This document shows, in pieces, positions 16,070-26,027 of a stretch of DNA of 64,000 bases. The notes beneath the pieces are model-generated. The model did no database searches, was not told the origin of the DNA, and saw only the letters and a list, made by a program, of their open reading frames with translations. The DNA is taken from the NCBI RefSeq assembly GCF_000265385.1, contig NC_018013.1, positions 1,825,001 through 1,889,000 on the forward strand. Reading direction: 5' to 3'. A program made the translations under genes and the position numbers. This stretch comes from Aequorivita sublithincola DSM 14238 (GTDB taxonomy: Bacteria > Bacteroidota > Bacteroidia > Flavobacteriales > Flavobacteriaceae). Within the stretch, counting starts at the first letter, position 1; each line of letters begins with the position of its first letter.

Positions 16070-16530
16070 ACTAACATTGGCAAACTAGAAAAACTTATAA
16101 ATCGGATTACGAAATTTGGTCTTAATGATAAAGTTCAGTCGGATAACAAAGAATTGGAAATTCAACAACTTTTGGTTGGACTTTACTCTGAATTTCTGAA
16201 TATGGAAACGGAATTTGATGATGCTGATTTTGAAGAAGAGCCTACTTTCGATTATGACACAATAAAGAAAAACGTACAGACAAATTTTCCAGAATTTGGC
16301 TGTTATCATTCAGTTTGGGAATCACATAAAATAGTTGAAGATGCGGACTTGGTTACTGGAGATGCAATTGACGATTTAAGTGATATTATTAAAGATATGC
16401 TAGTAATAAAATGGCAATTTGATAATACGAGTGAGAAATATGCAAAATGGTACTTTAAGGATATAATGTGAATTCACTTAGAACAACACTTTGTGATTTT
16501 TTAAAATATTTAAAGGACAAGAACGGTTAA
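16070..16530 (+). pseudogene. DUF5063-like gene, decayed
   Basis: The frame is open from 16070 (TNIGKLEKLINRI) but has no normal start before the TTG at 16154. The core GDAIDDLSDIIKDMLVIKW followed by AKWYFK matches DUF5063 proteins. A TGA at 16469 ends the frame early, while the expected last helix (NSLRTTLCDFLKYLKDKNG) continues in the -1 frame to a TAA at 16528-16530. A lost base near 16468 explains this. The remaining 105-residue ORF (16154-16471) could still make a shortened protein. Function of the family is unknown. Confidence 0.6.
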
Positions 16531-16560
16531 AATCACGAAACCAGAAATTAACTTTTTATA

Positions 16561-16779
16561 ATGATTGTTAGTTTAAGCGAAATAATGACGGAAAACCCTT
16601 TTTACATTGGGAGTTTGTGCCTAATTTTAGGTGTATCATCCTTAATTTACAAAATCAGTAAAAAAAATTCTTTTAAAATGAAAGATTATAACGTGATGAG
16701 TTGGAAAGCTATGGTTAATTCTTGGGCTTTCATAATTATGCTAATAGTCTTGGGAATCACATTAATATTTCAGAATTAA
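16561..16779 (+). CDS. Small membrane protein, unknown function
   Basis: A 72-residue protein with two hydrophobic segments (about 15-30 and 52-69) joined by a basic loop (KISKKNSFKMKDYN). No family is recognised. It ends the accessory stretch between the contractile-system genes and murF. Its size and position resemble orphan immunity-type genes of accessory islands, but this is only a guess. Confidence 0.55.
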   Translation: MIVSLSEIMTENPFYIGSLCLILGVSSLIYKISKKNSFKMKDYNVMSWKAMVNSWAFIIMLIVLGITLIFQN

Positions 16780-16792
16780 TTAAAAAACGTGG

Positions 16793-16812
16793 TACCACAA
16801 AGTACTGTGGTA
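16793..16812. other. Hairpin downstream of the small membrane protein gene
   Basis: TACCACA-AAGTAC-TGTGGTA is a perfect 7-bp stem with a 6-base loop, 14 bases after the stop at 16779. There is no T-run directly behind it, so its role as a terminator between the convergent genes is uncertain. Confidence 0.4.
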
Positions 16813-16862
16813 ATAAACAAGTAAAAAACCCCACAAGCTTCCCTTAAATAAACTCAAGCAAC

Positions 16863-18143
16863 CTAAATCAACTCCAAAACCCGCTCCAAAGCCATCCCTC
16901 TTGAAGCTTTTATCAAGATAGTTGCATTTTTTGGCGAATTGTTTTCAATGACTGTTTTCAATGCATCAAATGTTTCAAATTGATAAATGTGCGAGGTGTT
17001 ATTTTTTGTTTTAAAGAAATTACTTCCCACTAAAAACACTTTTCCAAAAGGGTTTTCAACTAAAAAATCAACTATGTTTTGATGCTCGGTTTCTGCTTCT
17101 TTTCCCAGTTCAAACATATCGCCCAAAAACATAATTTTGTTATCGCCATTTGCCTGTTTAAAGTTTTCCAAAGCTGCCAGCATGCTGGTTGGGTTCGCAT
17201 TATAGGCATCCATTAAGATTGTGTTAGAACCTTTCGTCATCAACTGCGAACGGTTGTTGCTTGGAACGTAGCCTTCAATACCTTTCTTTATTTCTTCTGA
17301 AGAAACCTTAAAATAAGCCCCAATAGCAATTGCCGCAGAAATATTTGCAAAATTGTAAGCCCCCACTAAATTGCTTTGAATTTTTATTCCTTTGAATTCT
17401 ACCAAAAGGTGATGGGAACTATCTAATAAGTTTACATCAAAATCACTTTGAGGCGTGCCAAAAGTTATTCTTTCAATTCCATCGGAATTGGATAATTGTT
17501 TCGGGTCGTTCGCGTTTACAAATATTTTCTTATTATGCACTTTCAGAAATTGATAGAGCTCGGTTTTACCTTGAACTACGCCTTCAATACTCCCAAATCC
17601 TTCTAAATGCGCTTTACCAAAATTGGTTATGTAGCCGTAATCTGGTTCGGCTATTTCGCTTAACATTTTTATTTCGCCTAAATGGTTGGCGCCCATTTCC
17701 ACGATCCCAAGCTCGGTTTCCTTATTCATCGATAGTAGCGTTAAGGGAACGCCTATGTGATTGTTCAAGTTTCCTGGTGTGGCAACGGTTTTGAATTTTT
17801 GTGAAAGCACTGCATTTATAAGCTCTTTGGAAGTAGTTTTTCCATTGCTTCCCGTTAAAGAAATTATAGGAAGACTAAGAAATTCTCTATGAAATTGAGC
17901 TAATTGTTGAAGCGTCAATAAAACATTGTCAACAAAAATCGTTTCCCCCGTATTTTTATGGAAGGCTATTTCATCAACAATTACTTTGAAAGCTCCTTTG
18001 TCAAGCGCTTCCTGAGTAAAAAGATTTCCGTTGAAATTATCGCCTTTTAAAGCAAAGAAGATACATTTTGGAATTATTTTTCGGGTGTCTGTGCAAACAC
18101 CACTACTATCCAATAAATATTTGTGGAGCAATTCTATAGTCAT
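16863..18143 (-). CDS. murF: UDP-N-acetylmuramoyl-tripeptide--D-alanyl-D-alanine ligase
   Basis: The last cytoplasmic step of peptidoglycan precursor synthesis, joining D-Ala-D-Ala to the UDP-MurNAc-tripeptide with ATP. The P-loop SLTGSNGKTTSKELI is at about residues 96-110. EMGANHLGEI, the segment YNFANISAAIAIG and the C-terminal DAYNANPTSM motif (about 312-321) are all present. The 426 residues are normal for Bacteroidota MurF. It is convergent with the accessory island and lies downstream of gldJ on the same strand, separated from it by a terminator. Confidence 0.96.
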   Translation of the reverse strand: MTIELLHKYLLDSSGVCTDTRKIIPKCIFFALKGDNFNGNLFTQEALDKGAFKVIVDEIAFHKNTGETIFVDNVLLTLQQLAQFHREFLSLPIISLTGSNGKTTSKELINAVLSQKFKTVATPGNLNNHIGVPLTLLSMNKETELGIVEMGANHLGEIKMLSEIAEPDYGYITNFGKAHLEGFGSIEGVVQGKTELYQFLKVHNKKIFVNANDPKQLSNSDGIERITFGTPQSDFDVNLLDSSHHLLVEFKGIKIQSNLVGAYNFANISAAIAIGAYFKVSSEEIKKGIEGYVPSNNRSQLMTKGSNTILMDAYNANPTSMLAALENFKQANGDNKIMFLGDMFELGKEAETEHQNIVDFLVENPFGKVFLVGSNFFKTKNNTSHIYQFETFDALKTVIENNSPKNATILIKASRGMALERVLELI

Positions 18144-18158
18144 AAAATAAATATACTA

Positions 18159-18198
18159 AAAAACCCTCCGAAGCTGTATGCCAAGGAGGGTTGATTTT
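18159..18198. terminator. Terminator downstream of gldJ
   Basis: AAACCCTCC, a 14-base loop, then GGAGGGTT with A/T-rich flanks. It follows the gldJ stop on the minus strand and separates it from murF. Confidence 0.7.
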
Positions 18199-18213
18199 AT
18201 AATTTTTTATACG

Positions 18214-19890
18214 TTAGTTTCTAGCACGTTTACCTTTTTTGCTCTTAGAACCTACGCGGCTCATTGCACATCTAAAACCAATATAGTCTGTTGCCATATC
18301 CTGTGGAAAATAACGTCTTTGAGCAGGATCTAACCAATAGTCTCTGTCTCTCCATGAACCTCCTTTAAACACACGAACTTCGTTATCAATTAAAGTAGTT
18401 CTGGTTGAGGACTTATCATATTGACGATCTAGAGAGCCTGTGCTATCTGCGCTTACTTTTTGAACTGGTGAGTTGTACATACGTTTTGTGCCATCACCAT
18501 TTTCGTCAGCTTCATCTGCAAAAGACTGATAGTAACGAGATGAACTCTTGTCACCATCACGATAATCGCGGTTGTCACTTTTCGAGAAATTGGTGCGTAA
18601 ATAAGTTTCGTTTTCGTCAACTGGTACTTGAAGAATTTCTCCAGGTAAGTTACGGGCAATGATTTTACCATTGCTCAAAGTATCGTATATTATTGAATCT
18701 TTTGTAACTACTTTCACTTTTCCGTCTTCACCAATAGCATTTTTAGTGTAAACGTTTCCACGATAATAGTTGAAGTCATTAAATTCATCATCTACAATAG
18801 GGCGGTAAATATCTGCAACCCATTCGGCAACGTTTCCTGCCATATCATACAACCCATAATCGTTTGGTTCGTATGATTTTACTTCGGCTGTAATATCTGC
18901 TCCGTCATCACTCCATCCTGCAATACCACCGTAATCACCATCGCCTTGTTTAAAGTTGGCCAATTGGTCACCACGAGATTTTCTTTTTCCAGAACGTGTG
19001 TATTGTCCTTCCCAAGGATATTTTTTCTTTCCTCTATAAACATTATAATTACGAATTCCTACTAAACCAAGTGCTGCATATTCCCACTCTGCTTCGGTTG
19101 GAAGACGATAAGCTGGTTGCAGTAAACCATCTTTACGCGAAATGTATAGGTTTGTACTGTCCTTGCTTCTTTTTGCTATAGATTCTGATTTTTTTCCACC
19201 ACGGGTAATAGAATCATTTCCACCATAAGCTAAGGTTGGAGCATTTAAATATGTTTCTGTATTGAATGTTTCGCCTGGTTTTGCATCATATCTGGCGTTA
19301 CGTGAAGTAATTCCAGCGCTTTCTAAAGCAGCCTCGTTAACACGGTCTGTTCTCCAATTGCTGAATTCAACAGCTTGGATCCAGCTAACACCTACTACTG
19401 GATAGAGTGCATAAGCAGGATGACGAAGGTAATTGTTAGTCATTACTTCGTTAAAACCTAAACGGTTTCTCCAAACAAGTGTATCTGGTACTGCGCCTTC
19501 ATATATTCTTCTATAGTTTTCGTCAGATGGAGGGAAAACTTTCTTCAACCAATCTAAATATTCAAGATACATTAGGTTGGTTACTTCAGTTTCGTCCATA
19601 TAAAAAGACTGAACGTGTTGTTGAGTAGGTGTGTTGTTCCAGTCGTGCATAGGATCGTCTTGAACTTTTCCCATGGTGAACGTTCCACCTTCAACAAAAA
19701 CAAGGCCTGGGCCTGTCTCCTGTTCTTTAGTTTTGGGGTCATACTGGAAGCCGCCTTCTTTCGAATTCATTTTCCAGCCCGTTGCTCGGGAACTGTCTTT
19801 ATAGTCTCTAGTTTTGTTGCAAGCCACAAAAAATGAGGCTATTAATACAGTGATAAATAGATTTAAAGCAAGATTTTTTCTTAACATCAT
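18214..19890 (-). CDS. gldJ: Gliding motility lipoprotein GldJ
   Basis: A 558-residue lipoprotein (signal ending SFFVAC, Cys24) with a formylglycine-generating-enzyme-like fold: GLVFVEGGTFTMG (about 62-74), YRLPTEAEWEYAALG, YGLYDMAGNVAEWVAD and the end VFKGGSWRDRDYWLDPAQRR with IGFRCAMS. GldJ is needed for gliding and for stable T9SS function rather than being an enzyme. It is divergent from porU, and the order gldJ-porU-porV is typical of flavobacteria. The last residues are very basic (SKSKKGKRARN). A -7-like TATCTTG lies upstream near 19917-19923 on the minus strand. Confidence 0.95.
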   Translation of the reverse strand: MMLRKNLALNLFITVLIASFFVACNKTRDYKDSSRATGWKMNSKEGGFQYDPKTKEQETGPGLVFVEGGTFTMGKVQDDPMHDWNNTPTQQHVQSFYMDETEVTNLMYLEYLDWLKKVFPPSDENYRRIYEGAVPDTLVWRNRLGFNEVMTNNYLRHPAYALYPVVGVSWIQAVEFSNWRTDRVNEAALESAGITSRNARYDAKPGETFNTETYLNAPTLAYGGNDSITRGGKKSESIAKRSKDSTNLYISRKDGLLQPAYRLPTEAEWEYAALGLVGIRNYNVYRGKKKYPWEGQYTRSGKRKSRGDQLANFKQGDGDYGGIAGWSDDGADITAEVKSYEPNDYGLYDMAGNVAEWVADIYRPIVDDEFNDFNYYRGNVYTKNAIGEDGKVKVVTKDSIIYDTLSNGKIIARNLPGEILQVPVDENETYLRTNFSKSDNRDYRDGDKSSSRYYQSFADEADENGDGTKRMYNSPVQKVSADSTGSLDRQYDKSSTRTTLIDNEVRVFKGGSWRDRDYWLDPAQRRYFPQDMATDYIGFRCAMSRVGSKSKKGKRARN

Positions 19891-20083
19891 AGATTCAATT
19901 ATGATAAAATTGGGTTCGCAAGATAGTAATTAACGATAAAAACACAATAATATTTTGTTATTATTGCGTTGTGAGTTTTTAATAGGTATTACGACCAATA
20001 CGGTATGCAAACGTATTAGTTTTAAAATTATTATCCTAATATCATTTTGTTTGAAGAGTTTAAAATGCTGCTTATACTAAGTG

Positions 20084-20091
20084 TATATTTG
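20084..20091 (+). promoter_or_regulatory. -7 element of porU
   Basis: TATATTTG matches TAnnTTTG perfectly and lies 17 bases before the ATG at 20109. No regular TTTG is seen at the expected -33 distance. Confidence 0.5.
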
Positions 20092-20108
20092 AAGCGTTAT
20101 TGGTACTA

Positions 20109-23100
20109 ATGAGAAAAACGATACTACTTTTTATTTTATTTGCGCTCCCTCTTTTGGGAATGGCGCAGTCTAAAAGCATAACTATCAACTGGGGCAACAA
20201 TAGTTCTGGTGTTCCTGATTTTGGAGGAAAAGAATCTTCTGACGATAAGAATTTTGATCCGCTTAAGCTTCAATTGAGCAAAGAAACTGTCCAATATACT
20301 ACGCAATGGGTAGATGGTGATTTCGCAGACGAAAATTCTTTAACTGTTACAAATGTTCGTTTTGGAGTGGTTTCTTCCGAAGAACTAAAAAAAATAACAC
20401 CTCAATCTTTGCCAAAAAAACTTGAATACCATATTGGAAGCACAATGGGTAGAGATGTGCTTTACACTGTTTTTAATATTTCTCCGATAATTAATAATAA
20501 TGGAAGCTACCAAAAAGTGCTATCTTTTGATCTTAATTATAGGTATGGCGGAATATGCATAGGGGAACCGCCAGCAATTACCAATTCTGTGCTTGCAAGC
20601 GGCTCTTGGTTCAAATTTAGAGTTGAAAACACTGGAATTTACAAACTTGATAAAGCATTCCTAAATAGTTTGGGAATGAACACAGACGGTATTAATCCTC
20701 GGAATATTAAAGTGTATGGTCACGGTGGAAAATCATTGCCTTTGCTGAACAGACAAACCCGTTTTTTTGATCTTCCGGAAAATGACATACAAGTTGTGGG
20801 TGAAGAAGATGGAAGTTTTGATGGCGGCGATTTTGTGCTTTTTTATGGAACTAGCACTCAAGGATATGTGAGAGAGAACGACTCTAACCTTAACCCTTAT
20901 GCAGACGAATCCTATTATTATGTTACAGCAGATGGTGCTTCAGGAAAACGAGTAAAACCAATGGTGGAACCAACAGGAGCTGTTAGCTTAAGCATAAATG
21001 AGTTTGATGACTACCAATTTCATGAAATAGACGAAGTAAGTCCAACCTTGTTAGGTAGAAAATGGTTCGGAAACCGTTTTGATATTGAGGACGAACAAAG
21101 TTTTAGCTTTGAATTTCCAAATATTATTCCTAGTAAACCAATGAAGTTGACTGTTAAAGCCGCTGCCGCTTCAGAAAGCGGCACTTCTATGGCGGTTTCA
21201 ATTAATAGCGCCAGCTTAGACCCGATTAATTTTGATCGTCTTGGAGACGATGGGCTTTTAAGCATGAAAGAATTAGTGAAGGAGATTCCTGCAAGCACTG
21301 CAACCGTTACGGTAGATTTAGCCTATAATAATTCAGGAAATCCATCTAGTATTGGATATCTAGATTATATTGGAATCTGGGCAGTGCGGCAGTTAATGGG
21401 CGCAGAAGGGCAATTGGCTTTTCGCCATAACGATGCGGCTACCACCTCTGGAGTAGGGGAATATCAAATAAGCAATGCCGCCCAATTTTCGCAGGTTTGG
21501 GATGTAACTGATACGCAATTTATCACTTCAAAGCAAAATGAAGGCAATGCTTCATCGTTCAGTTTTAAGCAAACTCTTGGCGAGGTGCGAAACTATGTGG
21601 CAGTAGACCCAAATAACTATTATGTTCCTACTAAAATTTCTCAATCTTCGGTTCAAAACCAAAACTTAAAAGGAACAATTTTTAAGGATGAGTCTGGAAA
21701 TTTTAAAGATGTGGACTATCTTATTATTACAGCGCCATTTCTTATTCAGCCTGCATTGCGCTTAGCACAACATAATAAGGAATTTCAAGGGCTTAACGTA
21801 AAAGTAGTGACAACAGATAAAATTTATGAAGAATTCAGCTCTGGCAGACAGGAAATTAGTGCCATTAGAAATTTTATTAGATACGTTTATTATAATGCCT
21901 CATCTCCTTCGAAACGCATAAAATATCTGGGAATAATGGGCGATACTTCCATAGATTATAAGAATAGGATTACTAGAAATAATAACAACGTGCCTACATA
22001 TCAAACACTTACAGGTACCAGTATAAGTAGTTCTTTTATGTCGGACGATTTCTTTGGAAATATGGATCCTTGTGAAGGAACCATTGGTTCTAACGTTTAT
22101 GATGATGACGGTGAAAAATTATCTGATATTGACAAATTGGACGTGGCAATAGGTAGGATTGTTGTTGACAATGTTTCATTAGCAAACGCAATGGTGGATA
22201 AAATTATAAGATACAACACAAAATCTTCCTATGGCAATTGGAGAAATAATTTTGTTCTTATCTCTGACGATAATGATAAATCTGGTGAGAAAGATTTAGA
22301 AGTTGAACTTGATAAAATTGGTGATACAATTTCAATGAAAAAGCCATTTATTAATGTAAAAAAAATACACTCAGACTCTTACCAACAAGAAGCATCTGCA
22401 GGTGGTAATCGCTATCCAGAAGTTAATGACGCCATCAAAACAGCTTTTGAGGCCGGAGCAATAATTATAGATTATTTTGGTCACGGAGGTGAGGACGGTT
22501 TGGCTAATGAAGCCATATATACAAAAGAAGCTGCTTTGGAATTAAAAAATAAAGATAAACTTCCGTGTGTTATAACTGTTACCTGCGAATTCACAAAATT
22601 TGACAACCCTAAAAGAATTACTGCCGGAGAACTTACCTTTCAAAACAAAGAAGGGGGTGCCATTTCATTGGTTACTACAACTAGAGCGGTTTATATATCT
22701 GATGGAATAGCATTAAACAAAAAACTGGGGAATCAGCTATTTGGTTATGAAAGGGATATACCCGAACCACCTGCTGTAGGTCTTAGAAAAGCAAAAAACC
22801 AAACAGGTACAGCGTTGAGGCGGGTTATATTTTATATAGGCGATCCTGCAATGCCACTAGCCTTTCCAAAGAAAAGCATTCGGCTTACCAAACTTAATGG
22901 GGTGCCAATTGGCGAGGCAACAGATACCTTAAAGGCATTGAGTAAAATTAAACTAGAAGGCGAAGTCATAAATGCGGATGGAACATTAATGACAGATTAT
23001 AATGGAGTACTGGAGGCAAAACTTTTTGATAAAAACGTAATGCGCCAAACTTTGGATAATGATAATCAGGGTTTTATAATGAATTTCATAACGCTGGGTG

Positions 23101-23957
23101 AAGGGCTTTTTAACGGGCAAGCAAGTGTTGCCAATGGTGTTTTTGAATTTGAATTCGTAGTGCCGCGCGATATACAAATTCCAGTGGGCAAAGGTAGAGT
23201 AAGTCTTTATTCAAAAAGAAATGACGTGCTGGAAAACCAAACTGGTGTAAACTTAGATTTAAATGTAGGTGGTCTTAACAAAGATGCGCCTGAAGACAAT
23301 GAAGGTCCATTAATTCGGCTTTATATGAACGACGAAAGTTTTGTTTCAGGAGGAATTACGGACAATGCGCCAATTCTTTTAGCAAAACTGGAGGATCCAA
23401 ACGGTATAAACACCGCTAGCGGAATTGGTCATGATATTGTAGCCATTCTGGATGGCGATGAATCCAATCCATTTGTTATGAACGAATTTTACCAAGCAGA
23501 AGTAGATGATTACACAAAAGGTAAAACCCATTACAAATTTCGCGATTTGGAAGATGGGTTGCATACGCTAACATTAAAAGCTTGGGACGTTTACAACAAT
23601 TCATCCACTGCCGAAATACAGTTCATTGTAGCTGGCAGTGGCAAACTTGAAATTACAAAAGTGCTTAATTATCCAAATCCATTTGTAAGCTATACTGAAT
23701 TTTGGTTCAACCACAACAGACCAGATGAAACACTAGATGTGCAAGTGCAAGTATTTACCGTGACCGGAAAAGTAGTTTGGACTAAGAATGCCTCTTTACC
23801 ACCATCAGGCAGCTATTTAAGCAGAGAAATTAAGTGGGATGGCCGCGACGATTTTGGCGATCGTATTGGAAAAGGTGTATATGTATATAAGATAACGGTA
23901 AGATCTGCGTTAACCAATCAGCGGGTTGAAAAATTCGAGAAACTCGTCATCCTTTAA
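20109..23957 (+). CDS. porU: T9SS C-terminal signal peptidase PorU (gingipain-family)
   Basis: A 1282-residue surface protease that removes the C-terminal sorting domain of T9SS cargo and attaches it to lipopolysaccharide. It has a Sec signal (MRKTILLFILFALPLLGMAQ) and a family C25 catalytic domain with His in DYFGHGGEDG (residue about 792) and Cys in TVTCEF (about 826). The C-terminal region resembles a sorting-domain fold (ITKVLNYPNPF to KLVIL). ATG 20109 is chosen over the TTG at 20100 because it starts the signal peptide. porV follows after 34 bases. Confidence 0.95.
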   Translation: MRKTILLFILFALPLLGMAQSKSITINWGNNSSGVPDFGGKESSDDKNFDPLKLQLSKETVQYTTQWVDGDFADENSLTVTNVRFGVVSSEELKKITPQSLPKKLEYHIGSTMGRDVLYTVFNISPIINNNGSYQKVLSFDLNYRYGGICIGEPPAITNSVLASGSWFKFRVENTGIYKLDKAFLNSLGMNTDGINPRNIKVYGHGGKSLPLLNRQTRFFDLPENDIQVVGEEDGSFDGGDFVLFYGTSTQGYVRENDSNLNPYADESYYYVTADGASGKRVKPMVEPTGAVSLSINEFDDYQFHEIDEVSPTLLGRKWFGNRFDIEDEQSFSFEFPNIIPSKPMKLTVKAAAASESGTSMAVSINSASLDPINFDRLGDDGLLSMKELVKEIPASTATVTVDLAYNNSGNPSSIGYLDYIGIWAVRQLMGAEGQLAFRHNDAATTSGVGEYQISNAAQFSQVWDVTDTQFITSKQNEGNASSFSFKQTLGEVRNYVAVDPNNYYVPTKISQSSVQNQNLKGTIFKDESGNFKDVDYLIITAPFLIQPALRLAQHNKEFQGLNVKVVTTDKIYEEFSSGRQEISAIRNFIRYVYYNASSPSKRIKYLGIMGDTSIDYKNRITRNNNNVPTYQTLTGTSISSSFMSDDFFGNMDPCEGTIGSNVYDDDGEKLSDIDKLDVAIGRIVVDNVSLANAMVDKIIRYNTKSSYGNWRNNFVLISDDNDKSGEKDLEVELDKIGDTISMKKPFINVKKIHSDSYQQEASAGGNRYPEVNDAIKTAFEAGAIIIDYFGHGGEDGLANEAIYTKEAALELKNKDKLPCVITVTCEFTKFDNPKRITAGELTFQNKEGGAISLVTTTRAVYISDGIALNKKLGNQLFGYERDIPEPPAVGLRKAKNQTGTALRRVIFYIGDPAMPLAFPKKSIRLTKLNGVPIGEATDTLKALSKIKLEGEVINADGTLMTDYNGVLEAKLFDKNVMRQTLDNDNQGFIMNFITLGEGLFNGQASVANGVFEFEFVVPRDIQIPVGKGRVSLYSKRNDVLENQTGVNLDLNVGGLNKDAPEDNEGPLIRLYMNDESFVSGGITDNAPILLAKLEDPNGINTASGIGHDIVAILDGDESNPFVMNEFYQAEVDDYTKGKTHYKFRDLEDGLHTLTLKAWDVYNNSSTAEIQFIVAGSGKLEITKVLNYPNPFVSYTEFWFNHNRPDETLDVQVQVFTVTGKVVWTKNASLPPSGSYLSREIKWDGRDDFGDRIGKGVYVYKITVRSALTNQRVEKFEKLVIL

Positions 23958-23991
23958 AAATTAAAATTATATTTGCTCAAAATTATTTAAT

Positions 23992-25170
23992 ATGAAGAAA
24001 TTAATTATCCCAGTTATAATCGGATTAGTTGCTTTTAAAAGCATAGGACAGACTAATCCTCCGCCTCCGCCAGATAATGCAGGAATTGAAAATCGTGTAA
24101 TCACCACAGGTGTTCCGTTTATGTTAATAGGCGCCGATCCGCGTTCAGGTGGTATGGGTGATATAGGTGTTGTAACTTCCGCTGATGCTTTTTCACAACA
24201 ATGGAATCCAGCAAAATATGCCTTTGCATTGTCAAAACAAGGAGTAGGTGCTACCTATACACCATACTTGAATAAATTGGTGAATGATATATTTTTAGGA
24301 AACCTTACTTATTATAACAGATTGAACGAGCAAAGCGCTGTTGCAGCTAGTTTTCGTTATTTCAGTCAAGGTGAAATAGAACTTCGCGAAAGACCAGATG
24401 ATATTCCAGTAATTGTGAAACCAAACGAACTTCTCTTCGATGTTTCCTATGCACTTAGACTTAGTGAGCGATTTTCTATGGCTGTAGCTGGTAGATATAT
24501 TCGTTCAGACTTAAAGCTGCAAACATCAGTAGAAGATGCAAATGCAGCTAGTTCTGTTGCGGTAGATGTTGCAGGTTATTATCAAAGTGAAGAAATACCT
24601 TATGACGATTTTGACGGTCGTTGGAGATTGGGTTTCAACATTTCAAACATTGGTCCAAAACTGAAATATGACGAAGTAGGTTCAGAAAGTAACCTTCCAA
24701 CAAACCTTGCCCTTGGTGGTGGTTTTGATTTCATTCTTGATGAATATAACAAAGTGGGTATTTCAGCAGAAGTGAACAAATTATTGGTTCCAACGCCTAG
24801 TGATTCAAATAACGACGGTAATATTAACAAAGAAGACGACTACTATAACAAAAGCTTTTTTAGCGGTATCTTTTCATCTTTCAGTGATGCCCCAGATGGT
24901 TTTAGTGAAGAATTAAAAGAATTCACTTGGGCTTTGGGCGCAGAATATTGGTACCAAGATGTTTTTGCATTGAGAGGTGGTTATTTTAATGAAAGTGATG
25001 TAAAAGGAGGAAGAAAATTTGCAACTATTGGAGCAGGTTTCCGCTATACCTTCATAGGTATAGACTTATCCTATCTGTTTTCTACCTCTAAGTTGGCAAA
25101 TAGCCCATTGGATGGAACGCTCCGTTTTGGGTTGACTTTCAACTTTGGCGATACTTACGACGAGTATTAG
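23992..25170 (+). CDS. porV: T9SS outer-membrane shuttle protein PorV
   Basis: A 392-residue outer-membrane beta-barrel of the PorV/LptO family that carries cargo from the translocon to PorU. It has a signal peptide (about 1-19, ending FKSIGQ), the conserved early segment GVPFMLIGADPRSGGMGDIG (about 40-59), repeated amphipathic strands and the end LRFGLTFNFGD. It sits directly behind porU in the expected order, probably in one operon. Confidence 0.95.
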   Translation: MKKLIIPVIIGLVAFKSIGQTNPPPPPDNAGIENRVITTGVPFMLIGADPRSGGMGDIGVVTSADAFSQQWNPAKYAFALSKQGVGATYTPYLNKLVNDIFLGNLTYYNRLNEQSAVAASFRYFSQGEIELRERPDDIPVIVKPNELLFDVSYALRLSERFSMAVAGRYIRSDLKLQTSVEDANAASSVAVDVAGYYQSEEIPYDDFDGRWRLGFNISNIGPKLKYDEVGSESNLPTNLALGGGFDFILDEYNKVGISAEVNKLLVPTPSDSNNDGNINKEDDYYNKSFFSGIFSSFSDAPDGFSEELKEFTWALGAEYWYQDVFALRGGYFNESDVKGGRKFATIGAGFRYTFIGIDLSYLFSTSKLANSPLDGTLRFGLTFNFGDTYDEY

Positions 25171-25285
25171 GAAAAAGTTTATAAGTTTAGATGTGAAAAC
25201 AAAGAGTTTCATTTTACTTTACCGTTTTGGCGGACAGGCTAATAAGCCCTTAAACTCCTAAACATTTAAACTCATCAACAAACAA

Positions 25286-25768
25286 GTGAAAAAACAAAAA
25301 ATTGAAATCTCGCTAGAAGTTTTTGAAACCATTTCAGAACTTCCAAAAGACATTCAAGAACTAATGAATAAGGCGCAGCAAGCACGTGAAAATGCTTATG
25401 CGCCTTATTCACGTTTTAGGGTTGGGACGGCGCTTCAGCTTGCTTCTGGAGAAATAGTTTTAGGCAGCAACCAGGAAAATGCTGCATATCCTTCAGGTCT
25501 CTGTGCTGAAAGAGTTGCGGTTTTTAGCGCAGGAGCAAACTTTCCGAATCAAACTATAACCTCGTTAGCTATAACGGTTCGCTCCGAAAATCATGAAATT
25601 TCAGAAGCCATTGCGCCTTGTGGAGCTTGCAGACAATCATTAGCAGAGTACGAGCAAAAACAAAAAAGCCCCATCGCAATCTACTTTATGGGCGAAACAG
25701 GTGAAATCATTAAAGTGGCTTCGGTCATGGATTTGCTGCCATTGGGTTTTGATGCCAAGTATCTTTAA
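25286..25768 (+). CDS. cdd: Cytidine deaminase
   Basis: A 160-residue zinc enzyme converting cytidine and deoxycytidine to the uridine forms. Motifs are YAPYSRFRVG (about 38-47), the zinc/proton-shuttle site CAERVAVFSAG (about 73-83) and PCGACRQSL (about 112-120). The GTG start gives MKKQKIEISLEVFE. This gene between porV and the pyruvate dehydrogenase genes is a common flavobacterial order. Confidence 0.95.
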   Translation: MKKQKIEISLEVFETISELPKDIQELMNKAQQARENAYAPYSRFRVGTALQLASGEIVLGSNQENAAYPSGLCAERVAVFSAGANFPNQTITSLAITVRSENHEISEAIAPCGACRQSLAEYEQKQKSPIAIYFMGETGEIIKVASVMDLLPLGFDAKYL

Positions 25769-25774
25769 ATAAAT

Positions 25775-25985
25775 TCCAAGTTCCAAATTCCAAAAACCAC
25801 ATATAAAATTCTAAATTCGAATTTAATATGTGGTTTGATTATTGAGTTTTAGAATTTGGAATTTGTTTTTTGGAATTTGGTGCTTATTTGTTATTTGGGA
25901 TTTGTTTTTTGGTACTTATTTGGAAATTGGAACTTGAAATTTGTTATTTCTTTGTTATTTGGATTTTGGAATTTGGTGCTTTCCC
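25775..25985. repeat. AT-rich TTTGGAATTTG repeat tract
   Basis: About 210 bases made of variants of AAATTCCAAG/CCAAATTCC followed by many copies of TTTGGAATTTGG and TTATTTGGG-like words on the other strand. The same words appear at 541-710. Its end supplies the TTTG of the pdhA promoter. Confidence 0.6.
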
Positions 25986-26004
25986 TTTTAAAGTGCTACT
26001 TTTG
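25972..26004 (+). promoter_or_regulatory. Putative pdhA promoter
   Basis: TTTG at 25972-25975 and TACTTTTG at 25997-26004, spaced by 21 bases, match the Bacteroidota -33/-7 elements. The pdhA ATG is 23 bases downstream. Confidence 0.6.
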
Positions 26005-26027
26005 TTGTCCCTGTAATAAAAGTATAG

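Noticed and set aside
16154..16471. Complete 105-residue gene starting at TTG 16154
   Set aside because: The frame is open 28 codons upstream with a matching helical N-terminus, and the conserved last helix is in another frame. A decayed longer gene explains the sequence better, although a shortened product is still possible.
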